A stretch of 64,000 bases of DNA from Stenotrophomonas ginsengisoli (GCF_001431485.1 NZ_LDJM01000018.1:62001-126000); one strand, 5' to 3'. Counted from the first letter of the stretch, positions 32,773 to 42,982 are shown. The notes: a model not told the origin generated them from the letters alone. A program made the numbers and translations.

Positions 32773-33771
32773 ATGAGCCAGCCTGCCCACAACCCGCAAC
32801 CGCTGCCGCGCAGTGTCGAGCAGTACCTGGCCCAGCTGCGCCAGGCCCTGGCCGGTGCCGATCCGGCGTTGATCCAGGATGCGTTGTATGACGCCGAGGA
32901 GTACCTGCGCAGCGAGCTGGCCGAACAGGCCGGCCGCGACGAAGCGCAGGTGGTCGCCGAAGTCGCCGGCAGCTATGGTGCGCCGGACGAGGTGGCCCAG
33001 ATCTACCTGCAGACCGAGGTCACGGTGAACCGTGCGCTGCGCCTGCCGGCCCTGGTCAATCCCTATCAGCCGCCCACGCCGGTCAGTGTGCTGGCCGAGG
33101 GCCACGACGCCGCCAGTGGCGCTGCCCCGGCGGCAACCCCGGCCAAGCGGCAGCCAGGGTGGCTGCGCCGCGTCTTCGGCGTCTACACCGATCCGACCAC
33201 CTATGGCGCGCTGTTTTACCTGCTGCTGTCCCTGCTGACCGGCGTGTTCTATTTCACCTGGGCGGTGGTCGGGGCCAGCCTGTCGTTGTCGATGCTGATC
33301 CTGATCATCGGGGTGCCGCTGTTGGTGCTGTTCCTGGGCTCGATCCGCGCGCTGGCCTTCATCGAGGGGCGTGCGGTGGAAACCCTGCTCGGGGTGCGCA
33401 TGCCGCGCCGGCCCAACTGGCAGGACCCCAGCACCCCGTGGCTGAAGCGCATCGGCGCGATGTTCACCGACCCGCGGACCTGGGCAACGCTGGCCTATTT
33501 CCTGCTGATGCTGCCGCTGGGCATTGCCTACTTCAGCGTGGCGGTGGTCGGCCTGAGCCTGTCGCTGAGCACCCTGGCCGCACCGCTGCTGGGCCTGCTC
33601 GGCAACGGCGGGGTGTACATCGGTGGCATGGACCTGATCGAGCACCCATGGACCTGGCCGTTGTTGATGCTGGCCGGTGCCGTGATGCTGACCGCCACCC
33701 TGCATCTGGCCCGCCTGCTCGGCCGTGGCCATGGCCATCTGGCCAAGCACCTGCTGGTGCATCACCGCTGA
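32773..33771 (+). CDS. Membrane protein with putative sensor domains, partner of PadR
   Basis: A 332-residue inner-membrane protein. The N-terminal soluble part (1-95, LPRSVEQYLAQLRQALAGADPALIQDALYDAEEYLRSELAEQAG) is the DUF1700/HAAS-like helical module common next to PadR regulators. After a Pro-rich linker come two repeated blocks of about 95 residues, each starting VYTDPTTYGALFY / MFTDPRTWATLAY with two to three membrane helices. This matches the putative sensor domain (PF13796 type). The internal duplication is plain in the sequence. It probably modulates or is controlled by the coupled PadR; the signal is unknown. Confidence 0.75.
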   Translation: MSQPAHNPQPLPRSVEQYLAQLRQALAGADPALIQDALYDAEEYLRSELAEQAGRDEAQVVAEVAGSYGAPDEVAQIYLQTEVTVNRALRLPALVNPYQPPTPVSVLAEGHDAASGAAPAATPAKRQPGWLRRVFGVYTDPTTYGALFYLLLSLLTGVFYFTWAVVGASLSLSMLILIIGVPLLVLFLGSIRALAFIEGRAVETLLGVRMPRRPNWQDPSTPWLKRIGAMFTDPRTWATLAYFLLMLPLGIAYFSVAVVGLSLSLSTLAAPLLGLLGNGGVYIGGMDLIEHPWTWPLLMLAGAVMLTATLHLARLLGRGHGHLAKHLLVHHR

Positions 33772-33786
33772 GGGGTGATGCAAAGC

Positions 33787-33816
33787 AAAAGGCCGCTGCA
33801 CGGGCAGCGGCCTTTT
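33787..33816. terminator. Bidirectional terminator
   Basis: Perfect stem AAAAGGCCGCTGC / GCAGCGGCCTTTT with a four-base loop between the sensor gene (plus) and PHA depolymerase gene (minus). Both strands give a T-run. Confidence 0.88.
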
Positions 33817-33841
33817 GTGTGTCTGGCGGGTTGGCCGGGGC

Positions 33842-35155
33842 TCAGCCGGCCTTGCGCGGGCGCAGGGCGGTGACGCTGGCACTGGCCCGGCGCTTGCGCG
33901 GGGCGATCTGGTCGGCATGGTGGGCGGCGATGAAGTCGCGCACCTGCGGATAGACCTGGTCGCGCCAGCGGCGCCCGGAGAAAATGCCGTAGTGGCCGGC
34001 ATCGTCCACCACGATGTGCTGACGGCGGCCGGCCGGCACCCCGGTGCACAGGTCATGCACCGCTTCGGTCTGGCCCAGGCCGGCGATGTCATCCAGCTCG
34101 CCTTCGATGCTCAGCAGGGCGGTGCTGGTGATCGCCGCCGGGTCCACCCGCTGGCCATCGACGAACCACTGCCCACGCGGAAGCAGGAATTGCTGGAATA
34201 CCACCTTGATGGTGTCCAGGTAGTACTCGGCCGGCATGTCCAGCACCGCGTTGTACTCGTCATAGAACGAGCGATGGGCCGCGGCATCGTCCAGGTCGCC
34301 CTGCACCAGCGAGGTGTAGAAATCCCAGTGCGACATCAGGTGGCGGCTGGGGTTCATGGCCAGGAAGCCGGCGTGCTGCAGGAAGCCCGGGTAGACCTGG
34401 CGGCCGGCACCGGGGTAATTGCCGGGCACCGGGTGGATCAGGTTGGTCTGGAACCAGGACAGCGGATTGCGCGTGGCCAGGTTGTTGACCGCGGTCGGGC
34501 TGCGCCGCGCGTCGATCGGCCCGCCCATCATCACCAGCGAGCGCGGGGTGGTTTCACCGGCGCTGGCCATCAGCGACACAGCCGCCAGTACCGGCACGGT
34601 GGGCTGGCAGACGCTGACCACGTGCAGGTCGGCGGCGCCCAGGTGGGTGATGAAGCGGCGCACGTAGGCGATGTAGTCATCCAGGCCGAAACGGCCTTCG
34701 CCCTGCGCCACCATGCGCGCATCGACCCAGTCGGTCACATACACGCGGTGGTCGCGCAGCAGGGTGCGCACGGTGTCGCGCAGCAAGGTGGCATGGTGGC
34801 CGGACAGCGGCGCCACCACCAGCACCACCGGCTGCTGCTTGAACGCGGCCACCTGGGCGGCATCGTTGCTGTGACGCTTGAAGTTGATCAGCCGGCAGAA
34901 CGGCAGCGACAGCTCCTCGCGCTCTGCCACCGGCACCGGCTGGCCGTCGATGAGCACTTCATGCAGGTCCCAGGCCGGCTTCTGGTAGTCCTTGCCGATG
35001 CGGTGGAACAGCTCGTTCATCGCCGCCATGCGGTCGGCGCCGGGCATGGCCGACCACCAGTGGCCGGAATTGGCGAAGAACGCCGCATTGGCCTGTGCCT
35101 GATGGACCCAGGGGGCCAACAGGTTGCGGGTAATTTCGTGCCACTGGTAGAGCAT
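33842..35155 (-). CDS. phaZ: Intracellular poly(3-hydroxyalkanoate) depolymerase PhaZ
   Basis: A cytoplasmic alpha/beta hydrolase of 437 residues that hydrolyses stored polyhydroxybutyrate. The N-terminus MLYQWHEITRNLLAPWVHQAQ is characteristic. The nucleophile region is HVVSVCQPTVPVL with Cys183, the same position as the catalytic cysteine known for Cupriavidus PhaZ1, which supports the start at 35155. The catalytic His lies in DDAGHYGIFSG near the C-terminus. A basic tail (RKRRASASVTALRPRKAG) could contact the granule. No PHA synthase is in the window. Confidence 0.9.
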   Translation of the reverse strand: MLYQWHEITRNLLAPWVHQAQANAAFFANSGHWWSAMPGADRMAAMNELFHRIGKDYQKPAWDLHEVLIDGQPVPVAEREELSLPFCRLINFKRHSNDAAQVAAFKQQPVVLVVAPLSGHHATLLRDTVRTLLRDHRVYVTDWVDARMVAQGEGRFGLDDYIAYVRRFITHLGAADLHVVSVCQPTVPVLAAVSLMASAGETTPRSLVMMGGPIDARRSPTAVNNLATRNPLSWFQTNLIHPVPGNYPGAGRQVYPGFLQHAGFLAMNPSRHLMSHWDFYTSLVQGDLDDAAAHRSFYDEYNAVLDMPAEYYLDTIKVVFQQFLLPRGQWFVDGQRVDPAAITSTALLSIEGELDDIAGLGQTEAVHDLCTGVPAGRRQHIVVDDAGHYGIFSGRRWRDQVYPQVRDFIAAHHADQIAPRKRRASASVTALRPRKAG

Positions 35156-35221
35156 GCCGGGTATGTCTGTACTTATTGTTGCCGTGCAGCATAACACCGG
35201 AACCTGAGCGCCGTCTGTCCG

Positions 35222-35818
35222 TCAGCGTACGGGGGTCTCCAGGGCGCTGGTCTGCCCGGCCCACTGCGGGCCCAGCCACAGGTGGCTGCCCAGTGGCTGG
35301 AAACCGACGGCGCGGAAATTGCGCCGGTACCAGGCCGCATCGCGGGCCTGGAAGCCTTCCTGGTCGCCTTCAAAGGCATCGGCCGCGGTGAAGGTCTCCA
35401 GCCAGGCCACGCCGCCGCACATCTCGGCCAGGCCGGGCAGACCGGCGCGCAGCTCGCGGCTGGGCACGTAGTGCAGCACGTCCGAACAGATCACCAGGTC
35501 CACCGGCGCACACGGGCGCAGCCAGGCAAAGTCACCGAAGTTGGCCAGATGGATGTTGCGGCTGCGGCCATAGCGGCTCACCGCATAGGTGCTGGGGTCA
35601 AAGCCCAGATAGCTGGCCTTGGGCCGCAGCTTGCGCAGCGGCGCCCGCCAGGCACCCTCGCCACAGCCGATGTCCAGCACGCTGCGCACCTCACGCTGCA
35701 GGTAGTACTCGGCCGTGCTGACGGCCAGGGCCACCTTGCGGGCCAGCTGGCGGGGGTTGTCCAGGCCCGAATCGCGGTACCAGCGTTGGAAATAGGCCTG
35801 GTCGTACTGCTTGTCCAT
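35222..35818 (-). CDS. SAM-dependent methyltransferase
   Basis: A class I methyltransferase of 198 residues. Motif I is VLDIGCGEGAWRAPL (SAM-binding), motif II is SYLGFDPS, and motif IV-like VDLVICSDVLHYV follows. The N-terminal YDQAYFQRWYRDSG helix is typical of a small methyltransferase group. The substrate is not predictable. The start at 35818 (MDKQYDQ) was preferred over a TTG 18 bases upstream. It lies just upstream of phaZ on the same strand with a 66-base gap and is divergent from the HemJ-like gene. Confidence 0.82.
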   Translation of the reverse strand: MDKQYDQAYFQRWYRDSGLDNPRQLARKVALAVSTAEYYLQREVRSVLDIGCGEGAWRAPLRKLRPKASYLGFDPSTYAVSRYGRSRNIHLANFGDFAWLRPCAPVDLVICSDVLHYVPSRELRAGLPGLAEMCGGVAWLETFTAADAFEGDQEGFQARDAAWYRRNFRAVGFQPLGSHLWLGPQWAGQTSALETPVR

Positions 35819-35882
35819 GTGCGTGTGTGCTGCCAATCGGTGAAAATGGACCCCATCCTACGCCAGCCACCGGAGTGCGCGC

Positions 35883-36338
35883 ATGCAAGCCTATTTCTGG
35901 GTCAAGACCCTGCACATCGTGATGATGACCGCCTGGATGGCGGCCGTTTTCTACCTGCCGCGCATCCTGGTCAACCAGGCCGAGGCGGCGGGCGAGCCGG
36001 CAGTGCAGGCGCGTCTGGGCCTGATGGGAAAGCGCCTGTACCGCTTCGGCCATGTCATGTTCGGCCTGGCCTTCATCTTCGGCCTGGTGCTGTGGCTGGG
36101 TTACCACGTGATCCCGGATTTCCCGACCATGGTGGCCAGCGGCGCGGCCGGCTGGCTGCACGCCAAGCTGGGCCTGGTGGTGGCGCTGCTGGTGTATTAC
36201 ATCGTCAGCGGGCGCTGGGTGAAGCGGGCTGCCGCCGGCGGCGCACTGCCGTCCTCGCGCAGCCTGCGCTGGTTCAACGAACTGCCGCTGATCGCCTTCA
36301 TCGGCGTGGTCTACCTGGTGCTGGCCAAGCCGTTCTGA
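35883..36338 (+). CDS. CopD/HemJ family membrane protein, possible protoporphyrinogen oxidase
   Basis: An inner-membrane protein of 151 residues with four hydrophobic helices. It starts MQAYFWVKTLHIVMMTAWMAAVFYLPRILV, with His11 and the YLPR turn typical of HemJ (UPF0093), and has GWLHAKLGLVVALLVYYIVSGRWVK as the second conserved block. HemJ converts protoporphyrinogen IX to protoporphyrin IX in bacteria lacking HemG and HemY. Whether this organism depends on it cannot be told here. Databases often label it a CopD family protein. GGAG precedes the ATG. Confidence 0.75.
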   Translation: MQAYFWVKTLHIVMMTAWMAAVFYLPRILVNQAEAAGEPAVQARLGLMGKRLYRFGHVMFGLAFIFGLVLWLGYHVIPDFPTMVASGAAGWLHAKLGLVVALLVYYIVSGRWVKRAAAGGALPSSRSLRWFNELPLIAFIGVVYLVLAKPF

Positions 36339-36356
36339 GGCGTTCTGCCAGCAAAC

Positions 36357-36383
36357 AAAAAGGCCGGCATTGCCGGCCTTTTT
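36357..36383. terminator. Bidirectional terminator
   Basis: Perfect stem AAAAAGGCCGGCA / TGCCGGCCTTTTT with almost no loop, between the HemJ-like gene (plus) and accA (minus), with T-runs on both strands. Confidence 0.9.
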
Positions 36384-36419
36384 GCTGTGCGCATGCAGTG
36401 GGTCGCTATGCGCGATGAC

Positions 36420-37379
36420 TCAGGCGGCTTCGTAGGCGCCGTAGCTGCGCAGGCGCGCATAGCGGCGCTCCAGCAGCTGTTCCAGCGGCAGCTGTTCCAG
36501 TGCTTCAAGCTCGTTGAGGATCACCGCCTTCAGGCGCTTGCCCATCTGCTTGGGGTTGCGGTGGGCGCCACCGGTGGGCTCACGCACCACCTTGTCCACC
36601 AGACCCAGGGCCTTCAGGCGCGGGGCGGTCAGGCCCAGCTGCTCGGCCGCATCCTTGGCCCGGCCGGCGTCCTTCCACAGGATCGAGGCGCAGCCTTCCG
36701 GGCTGATCACCGAGTAGGTGCCGTATTCCAGCATCAGGGTGCGGTCGCCCACGCCGATGGCCAGCGCGCCACCGGAGCCGCCTTCGCCGACCACGGTGCA
36801 GATCACCGGGATCTTCAGCTCGGCCATTTCCATAAGGTTGCGGGCGATCGCTTCGGACTGGCCGCGCTCTTCGGCACCAATGCCCGGGTAGGCGCCGGGG
36901 GTGTCGATGAAGGTCAGCAGCGGGATGTTGAAGCGTTCGGCCATCTTCATCAGGCGCAGGGCCTTGCGGTAGCCCTCCGGACGCGGCATGCCGAAGTTGC
37001 GCATGACCTTGCCCTTGGTGTCGCGTGCCTTCTGGTGGCCGATGATCATCACCGAGCGGCCGTTGATGCGGCCCAGGCCGCCGACGATGGCCTTGTCATC
37101 GGCATAGGCGCGGTCGCCGGCCAGCTCCTGGAACTCATCGCAGAACATCTTGATGTAGTCCAGGGTGTAGGGGCGCTGCGGGTGACGGGCCAGCTGGGAT
37201 ACCTGCCACGGGGTCAGGTCGCGGAAGATCAGCGCGGTGCGCTTGCGCAGCTTGTCGCGCAGGGCGTTGACTTCGGCTTCCACGTTTACCGCCGGGCCGG
37301 TTGAGGCGCTGCGCAGTTCCTGGATCTTGGCTTCCAGGTCGGCAATGGGCTGCTCGAAGTCGAGGTAGTTCGGATTCAT
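36420..37379 (-). CDS. accA: Acetyl-CoA carboxylase carboxyltransferase subunit alpha
   Basis: The alpha half of the carboxyltransferase that transfers CO2 from biotin to acetyl-CoA, the first step of fatty acid synthesis. It acts in the cytoplasm as an alpha2beta2 complex with AccD. It has 319 residues, normal for AccA. Visible family segments are [19 protein letters not shown] at the N-terminus and [28 protein letters not shown]. The oxyanion-forming [16 protein letters not shown] comes later. ATG at 37379 gives the standard N-terminus. It is the last gene of the long cluster, 78 bases after dnaE, ending before a strong terminator. Confidence 0.97.
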   Translation of the reverse strand: MNPNYLDFEQPIADLEAKIQELRSASTGPAVNVEAEVNALRDKLRKRTALIFRDLTPWQVSQLARHPQRPYTLDYIKMFCDEFQELAGDRAYADDKAIVGGLGRINGRSVMIIGHQKARDTKGKVMRNFGMPRPEGYRKALRLMKMAERFNIPLLTFIDTPGAYPGIGAEERGQSEAIARNLMEMAELKIPVICTVVGEGGSGGALAIGVGDRTLMLEYGTYSVISPEGCASILWKDAGRAKDAAEQLGLTAPRLKALGLVDKVVREPTGGAHRNPKQMGKRLKAVILNELEALEQLPLEQLLERRYARLRSYGAYEAA

Positions 37380-37457
37380 CGGCAATCAACCGGTTCAAAA
37401 AAGGGAGTGTAGCTGATGGTGTGAAGACACCCCGTACGAGGGCGTGCGGTCACGCCC

Positions 37458-40400
37458 TCAGTGTTGCTGCCACGGTGGGCTGTAGCGCACCTGCAGCTTG
37501 AGGATGGCCGGATCGGCACGCAGCTGCTGCAGCAGGTCCGGAGACACCTTCAGTGCGCCGGCGCCGGAAAGGTCGAGCATGCCGGCCACCGGGCCGCTGG
37601 CCGCGTCCAGGATCAGGTCCAGGCGCAGTGGCGTACGGCCGGGGCGGGCGCTCTCGAGCAGGCTGGTCAGGCGCTGCCAGCTGCCGGCCTGGCGCAGGTC
37701 GGCGCGCAACTGCATGCGTGCGGCGTAGTCACGGCAGACCTGTTCGAAGTCCCAGCACTGGCGCAGGCGCAGGGCGTAGCCACCATTGAATTCGTCCTCG
37801 CGCAGGCCGCCCTTGACCACCAGCACGCGGTCCTTGACCAGCAGATGGCCGAACTCGGCGATGCCGTCGGAGAAGGTGCTGCATTCGACCTTGCCGCGGC
37901 CATCTTCCAAGGTGACGAAGACCTGGCTGTCACCCTTGCGCCGCACCCCGACCACCAGGCCGGCCAGCACCACCTGCGATTCGGCGCGCCAGGCGCGCTT
38001 TTCGCCATCGCGCGCGGGCCGGGCCGGGGCAATCATGCTTTCCAGCTGGCCCAGGTCGGCGGCCACCATGTCGCGCACGTCGGCCGCATGGGTATCAAAG
38101 GGATGGCCGGACAGGTAGAAGCCCAGGGTGTCGCGCTCGGCCTGCAGCAGCTGGCCCAACGGCCATTCGGCGCACTCGGGCAGGTCCAGCTGGGCCGCCG
38201 CGCTGACCGGGTCCGGTGCACCGAACAGCGAGACCTGGCCGGAGGCACGTTCGCGCGCCATCTGCTCGGTGGCCTTGAGCACCTCGGGCAGCTGCAGGGT
38301 CAGCGAGGCGCGGTTGCGGCCCAGGTCATCCAGCGCACCGGCATTGATCATCGCTTCCAGGGTGCGGCGGTTGAGCTTGGCCGAGGCGCAACGGGTACAG
38401 AAATCCAGCAGGGAAGCGTACTGGCCGCCCTGTTCGCGCTCGGCCACCACCGCTTCGCAGGCACCCTGGCCGACGCCCTTGATCGCGCCCAGGCCGTAAC
38501 GGATGGTGCGTGCATCGCTGGCCTGGAACATGAAGGCCGAGGCATTGACCTTGGGCGGCAGCACGGTCAGGCCCAGATGCTCGACCTCGGCCAGGAAGCC
38601 GACCACCTTGTCGGTGTTGTCCATGTCCGAGGACAGGGTGGCGGCCATGAACTCGGCCGGGTAATGGCATTTGAGCCAGGCCGTCTGGTAGGAGACCAGG
38701 GCGTAGGCGGCCGCGTGCGACTTGTTGAAGCCGTAGCCGGCGAACTTTTCCATCAAGTCGAAGATTTCATCGGCCTTGGGCCCGTCCACACCGCCCTTGG
38801 CCGCACCCTCGCGGAAGATCTCGCGGTGCTTGGCCATTTCCGCCGGCACCTTCTTGCCCATCGCACGGCGCAACAGGTCGGCGCCGCCCAGCGAGTAGCC
38901 GCCGACGATCTGCGCCATCTGCATCACCTGCTCCTGGTACACCATGATGCCGTAGGTGTCCTTGAGGATGCCCTCGGTGCGCGGATCGGGGTAGATGATT
39001 TCCTCATCGCCGTGCTTGCGCGCGTTGAAAGAGGGGATCAGGTCCATCGGGCCGGGGCGGTACAGCGAGACCAGGGCGATCAGGTCTTCGAAACGGTCAG
39101 GGCGGGCGTCCTTGAGCAGGCGGCGCATGCCCGAGGATTCGAACTGGAACACCGCGCCGGTGTTGCCGTTGGCAAAGATGGTCTTGTAGGTGACCGCGTC
39201 ATCCAGCGGAATCTGGCTGATGTCCACCGGCTCCAGACCCTCGCCGGCGCGGCGCTTGTTGATCGCCTTGACCGCCCAGTCGATGATGGTCAGCGTGCGC
39301 AGGCCGAGGAAGTCGAACTTCACCAAGCCCACTTCCTCCACGTCGTTCTTGTCGAACTGGGTGACCGGGTTCTTGCCGCGGCTGCCTTCGTCATGTTCGG
39401 CGTACAGCGGGCAGAACTCGTGCAGCGGTTCGGGCCCGATCACCACGCCACCGGCGTGCTTGCCGGCGTTGCGGGTCAGGTCTTCCAGCTGCAGGGCCAG
39501 GTCGATCAGGTCGCGGACATCGTCCTCGCTGTTGTAGCGGGCGATCAGGTCGGCGCTGGCCATTTCCGAGTCCACGCCCTCCTTGCCCTTGCCCAGTGCA
39601 TCCTTCAGGCCGATGCCCAGGATGTTGGGGATCAGCTTGGAGACGCCATCGACCAGGCCATAGGGGAAGCCGAGCACACGGCCGGAGTCGCGCACCACCG
39701 CCTTGGCGGCCATGGTGCCGTAGGTGATGATCTGGCCGACCTTCTCGCGCCCGTACTTGCGCGCGACGTAGTCGATGACCTCTTCGCGGCGGTCCATGCA
39801 GAAGTCGATGTCGAAGTCGGGCATCGACACGCGCTCGGGGTTCAGAAAGCGCTCGAACAGCAGGTTGTAGGGCAGCGGGTCCAGATCGGTGATCTTCAGC
39901 GCCCAGGCCACCAGCGAGCCGGCACCCGAACCACGGCCCGGGCCGATCGGGATGTCCTGGTTCTTGCCCCACTGGATGAAGTCGGCAACGATCAGGAAGT
40001 AGCCGGGAAAGCCCATCTTGATGATGGTGTTGAGCTCGAATTCCAGGCGCTCGAAGTACTCCTCGCGGCTCTTGCCCGGGGCCAGCGGATTTTTCAGCAG
40101 GCGCTCTTCCAGGCCCTTGCGTGCCTCGGACTGGATCCAGCTGTCCAGGTTCTCGCCTTCCGGCACCGGGTAATCGGGCAGGAAGTAGGTGCCCAGGCGC
40201 ATTTCCACGTTGCAGCGCTGGGCCAGCAATACGGTGTTTTCCAGCGCGTCGGGGATGTCGGCAAACAGCTCGCACATCGCCTCGGTGGACTTCAGGTACT
40301 GCTCGCGGCTGTACTCACGCGGGCGCTTGGGGTCATCGAGCACACGGCCGGAGGAAATGCAGGCACGCGCTTCGTGGGCCTCGAAGTCATCGGGGGAGAG

Positions 40401-41051
40401 GAAACGCACGTCATTGCTGGCCACCACCGGGATGCCACGCTCGGCCGAGGTGGCCAGGGCAAAGCCGATGAACGCTTCCTCGCCATCGCGGCCGGTGCGG
40501 ACCAGCTCCAGGTGCAGGCGGTCGCCGAACACACCCTGCCAGTCGGCCAGGTGCTGCCCGGCCAGGTCGGTGCGCCCGCTCAGGGCCAGACGCCCGGCCA
40601 GTGACTGCCGGCCCATCAGGGCGAACAGGTCACCGTTGTGCTCGCGCAGCCAGTCCGGGTGCACGGCAATGCCGCCGTCATTGTGGTGGCCTTCCAGCCA
40701 GCCACGGCTGAGCAGGCGCGACAGGCTCAGGTAGCCATCGCGGTTGCGGCACAGCAGGGTGATGCGCCAGGGGGCCTGGCCTTCTTCGGTGACCATCACA
40801 TCGGCACCGGCAATCGGCTTGATGCCCACGCCCTGGGCACCCTTGTAGAACTTGACCAAGGCGCACAGGTTGGACAGGTCGGTCACCGCCAGCGCCGGCA
40901 TGCCCATCTCCACCGCACGCGACAGCAGGTTGGCCTGCTTGGCCTTTTTCGGATCGGCCTGGTCGGGTTTGGCCGGCACCCGGATGGTCGAGTCGACCAT
41001 CGAATACTCGGTGTGGATGTGCAGGTGGACGAAGCGGTTGGTGTGGGTCAT
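37458..41051 (-). CDS. dnaE: DNA polymerase III subunit alpha
   Basis: The replicative polymerase, 1197 residues. Domains in order: PHP (FVHLHIHTEYSMVDS, residues 7-21, with the metal-type His pairs), the C-family palm with the catalytic PDFDIDFCMDRRE, the fingers and helix-hairpin-helix (YGFNKSHAAAYALVSYQTAWLK; YGLGAIKGVGQGACEAVV), the OB fold near 1000-1080, and a C-terminal clamp-interaction region. Start at 41051 gives MTHTNRFVHLHIHTEYS, the conserved N-terminus. Xanthomonadaceae keep this gene between rnhB and accA, as here. No anomaly was seen. Confidence 0.97.
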   Translation of the reverse strand: MTHTNRFVHLHIHTEYSMVDSTIRVPAKPDQADPKKAKQANLLSRAVEMGMPALAVTDLSNLCALVKFYKGAQGVGIKPIAGADVMVTEEGQAPWRITLLCRNRDGYLSLSRLLSRGWLEGHHNDGGIAVHPDWLREHNGDLFALMGRQSLAGRLALSGRTDLAGQHLADWQGVFGDRLHLELVRTGRDGEEAFIGFALATSAERGIPVVASNDVRFLSPDDFEAHEARACISSGRVLDDPKRPREYSREQYLKSTEAMCELFADIPDALENTVLLAQRCNVEMRLGTYFLPDYPVPEGENLDSWIQSEARKGLEERLLKNPLAPGKSREEYFERLEFELNTIIKMGFPGYFLIVADFIQWGKNQDIPIGPGRGSGAGSLVAWALKITDLDPLPYNLLFERFLNPERVSMPDFDIDFCMDRREEVIDYVARKYGREKVGQIITYGTMAAKAVVRDSGRVLGFPYGLVDGVSKLIPNILGIGLKDALGKGKEGVDSEMASADLIARYNSEDDVRDLIDLALQLEDLTRNAGKHAGGVVIGPEPLHEFCPLYAEHDEGSRGKNPVTQFDKNDVEEVGLVKFDFLGLRTLTIIDWAVKAINKRRAGEGLEPVDISQIPLDDAVTYKTIFANGNTGAVFQFESSGMRRLLKDARPDRFEDLIALVSLYRPGPMDLIPSFNARKHGDEEIIYPDPRTEGILKDTYGIMVYQEQVMQMAQIVGGYSLGGADLLRRAMGKKVPAEMAKHREIFREGAAKGGVDGPKADEIFDLMEKFAGYGFNKSHAAAYALVSYQTAWLKCHYPAEFMAATLSSDMDNTDKVVGFLAEVEHLGLTVLPPKVNASAFMFQASDARTIRYGLGAIKGVGQGACEAVVAEREQGGQYASLLDFCTRCASAKLNRRTLEAMINAGALDDLGRNRASLTLQLPEVLKATEQMARERASGQVSLFGAPDPVSAAAQLDLPECAEWPLGQLLQAERDTLGFYLSGHPFDTHAADVRDMVAADLGQLESMIAPARPARDGEKRAWRAESQVVLAGLVVGVRRKGDSQVFVTLEDGRGKVECSTFSDGIAEFGHLLVKDRVLVVKGGLREDEFNGGYALRLRQCWDFEQVCRDYAARMQLRADLRQAGSWQRLTSLLESARPGRTPLRLDLILDAASGPVAGMLDLSGAGALKVSPDLLQQLRADPAILKLQVRYSPPWQQH

Positions 41052-41165
41052 GCCGGTACGCGATGGGGTGGGCGGCGGTGGCCGCGGCACACGGTGAACG
41101 GTGTCCCGGCGCGCAGGCGCGGCACGGGAAGCAGGGTGTCTAGAGTAGCGCCAAAGCGCTGAGCA

Positions 41166-41819
41166 TCAGCCGACTTCGGCGCGGGCGGCAGCGGCCACGC
41201 GCACCGGGGCAAAGCTGTGGCGGTGTTCCGGGCAAGGCCCGTGCGCGGCCAGGGCGGCCAGGTGGGCGGCGGTGCCATAACCCTTGTGGCGGTCAAAGCC
41301 GTAATGGGGCAGGCGCTGGTGCAGTTGGAGCATGTAGCGGTCGCGGGTCACCTTGGCCAGGATCGAGGCGGCGGCAATGGCCGCATCCTTGCCGTCGCCG
41401 CCGATCAGGAACTGCCCGGGCAGGCACAGCCCCGGCGGCACCTTGTTGCCGTCGATGCGGGCGCTGCGGGCCACATGGGCAACCCCGGCCACCGCCTCGC
41501 GCATGCCGTGGAAGGTGGCCTGCAGGATGTTGAGCCGGTCGATCTGCGCCGCGCTGACCAGTACGATGTGGAAGGCGGCCGCGCGCTCGATGATCTGTGG
41601 GTACAACGCATCGCGGCGGGCTTCGGAAAGCTGCTTGGAATCGTTCAGGCCCTCGATCGGACGGGCCGGGTCCAGCACCACCGCCGCCACGGCGACCGGG
41701 CCGGCCAGCGGGCCGCGGCCGGCCTCGTCCACGCCGGCCACCGGTGTGGGCAGGCCGTCATCGGCGGCGGCCTGGCCAAACAGCAACAGCGTCGCTGCGG
41801 CAGCATGACGACGACCCAT
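41166..41819 (-). CDS. rnhB: Ribonuclease HII
   Basis: Cleaves RNA of RNA-DNA hybrids, including single ribonucleotides in DNA. It has 217 residues. The catalytic motif [14 protein letters not shown] supplies Asp31 and Glu32. Further acidic residues come from [10 protein letters not shown] and the [21 protein letters not shown] helix. The typical [11 protein letters not shown] ... HRHSFAPV end is present. Its start overlaps the lpxB stop codon, so it is coupled to lpxB as in many gammaproteobacteria. Confidence 0.96.
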   Translation of the reverse strand: MGRRHAAAATLLLFGQAAADDGLPTPVAGVDEAGRGPLAGPVAVAAVVLDPARPIEGLNDSKQLSEARRDALYPQIIERAAAFHIVLVSAAQIDRLNILQATFHGMREAVAGVAHVARSARIDGNKVPPGLCLPGQFLIGGDGKDAAIAAASILAKVTRDRYMLQLHQRLPHYGFDRHKGYGTAAHLAALAAHGPCPEHRHSFAPVRVAAAARAEVG

Positions 41820-42982
41820 CAGCGCTGGACCAGATCGAGCACGGCAGCGGCGGCACTGGCCGAGGCATCGCGGCGCAGCTGCTGGTGCAGGGCAAGGTAG
41901 TCAGCCTGCAGGGCCTGTACCCGCTCGGGGTGATCGAGCCAGCGCTGTACCGCCGCGGCCAGGGCCTCGGGGGTGCAGTCTTCCTGCATCAGCTCCGGCG
42001 CCAGGTCCTTGTCGGCCAGCACGTTGGGCAGGGCAAAACGCTTGACCTTGAGCAGGCCCAGGGCGCGCACAATGTTGGCGGTGAGCGGGGCCACCTTGTA
42101 ACCGACCACCATCGGCCGCTTGACCAGCATGGTCTCCAGGGTGGCGGTGCCCGACGCCAGCATCACCACGTCGGCCGCTTCCATGCAGGCGCGGGCCTGG
42201 CCATCGAGCAGCTGCACGCGTGCGGCGGGCAGGGCGCTGGCATCAAGCATCGGCTGCAACTGGGCGCGGCAGGCCGGGTTGGCCGCAGGGATCACCACCT
42301 GCAGCTGCGGGTTGGCGGCCAGCAGTTGCGCGGCGGCGGCCAGGAAGGGCTGGCCCAGGCGCGCAATCTCGCCATGGCGGCTGCCCGGCAGCAGGGCCAG
42401 GACCGTGGCATCGGCGGCTAGGCCCAGCTCGGCGCGGGCCGGAGCCTGCGGGGTATCCAGGGCGATGGCATCGGCCATCGGGTGGCCGACAAAGCGCGCA
42501 TCAATGCCGTGCTTGGCATAGATGGCCGGTTCCATCGGGAACAGGCACAGCACGCGGTCGGCGCTGGCACCGATCTTCTGTGCGCGCTTCTCGCGCCAGG
42601 CCCAGACCGAAGGGCTGACGTAGTGCACGCAGGTCACCCCGCGGGCCTTGAGCCAGGCTTCCACCGGCAGGTTGAAATCCGGCGCGTCGATGCCGATGAA
42701 CACATCCGGCTGCCAGTCCAGCACGCGCTGGCGGAACGCCTTGCGCAGGGAAAGCAGGCGCGGCAGGTGACGCAGCACTTCGGCCAGGCCCATCACCGCC
42801 AGTTCGGAGGCGTCATACCAGGTCCGGCAGCCTGCCTGTTGCATCGCCGGGCCACCGATGCCGGCAAATTCGGCCTCTGGATGGGCGGCGCGCAGGGCCT
42901 GGATCAAACCGGCACCCAGGCCGTCGCCGGAGGTTTCCCCGGCAACCAGGGCGATGCGCAACGGTCGTGCTTGTGGCTTCAT
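41819..42982 (-). CDS. lpxB: Lipid-A-disaccharide synthase
   Basis: A GT19 glycosyltransferase joining UDP-diacylglucosamine and lipid X to form the lipid A disaccharide at the inner membrane. It has 387 residues, normal length. It shows [18 protein letters not shown] at the N-terminus, [45 protein letters not shown] and the UDP-site [13 protein letters not shown]. Its start overlaps the lpxA stop by four bases and its stop overlaps rnhB, so lpxA-lpxB-rnhB are tightly coupled. Confidence 0.97.
   Translation of the reverse strand: MKPQARPLRIALVAGETSGDGLGAGLIQALRAAHPEAEFAGIGGPAMQQAGCRTWYDASELAVMGLAEVLRHLPRLLSLRKAFRQRVLDWQPDVFIGIDAPDFNLPVEAWLKARGVTCVHYVSPSVWAWREKRAQKIGASADRVLCLFPMEPAIYAKHGIDARFVGHPMADAIALDTPQAPARAELGLAADATVLALLPGSRHGEIARLGQPFLAAAAQLLAANPQLQVVIPAANPACRAQLQPMLDASALPAARVQLLDGQARACMEAADVVMLASGTATLETMLVKRPMVVGYKVAPLTANIVRALGLLKVKRFALPNVLADKDLAPELMQEDCTPEALAAAVQRWLDHPERVQALQADYLALHQQLRRDASASAAAAVLDLVQR

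Noticed and set aside
37461-40604. Open frame of over 1000 codons on the plus strand opposite dnaE
   Set aside because: High-GC codon bias leaves antisense frames open. The predicted peptide is a His/Gln/Gly-rich low-complexity mirror of dnaE with no domain.
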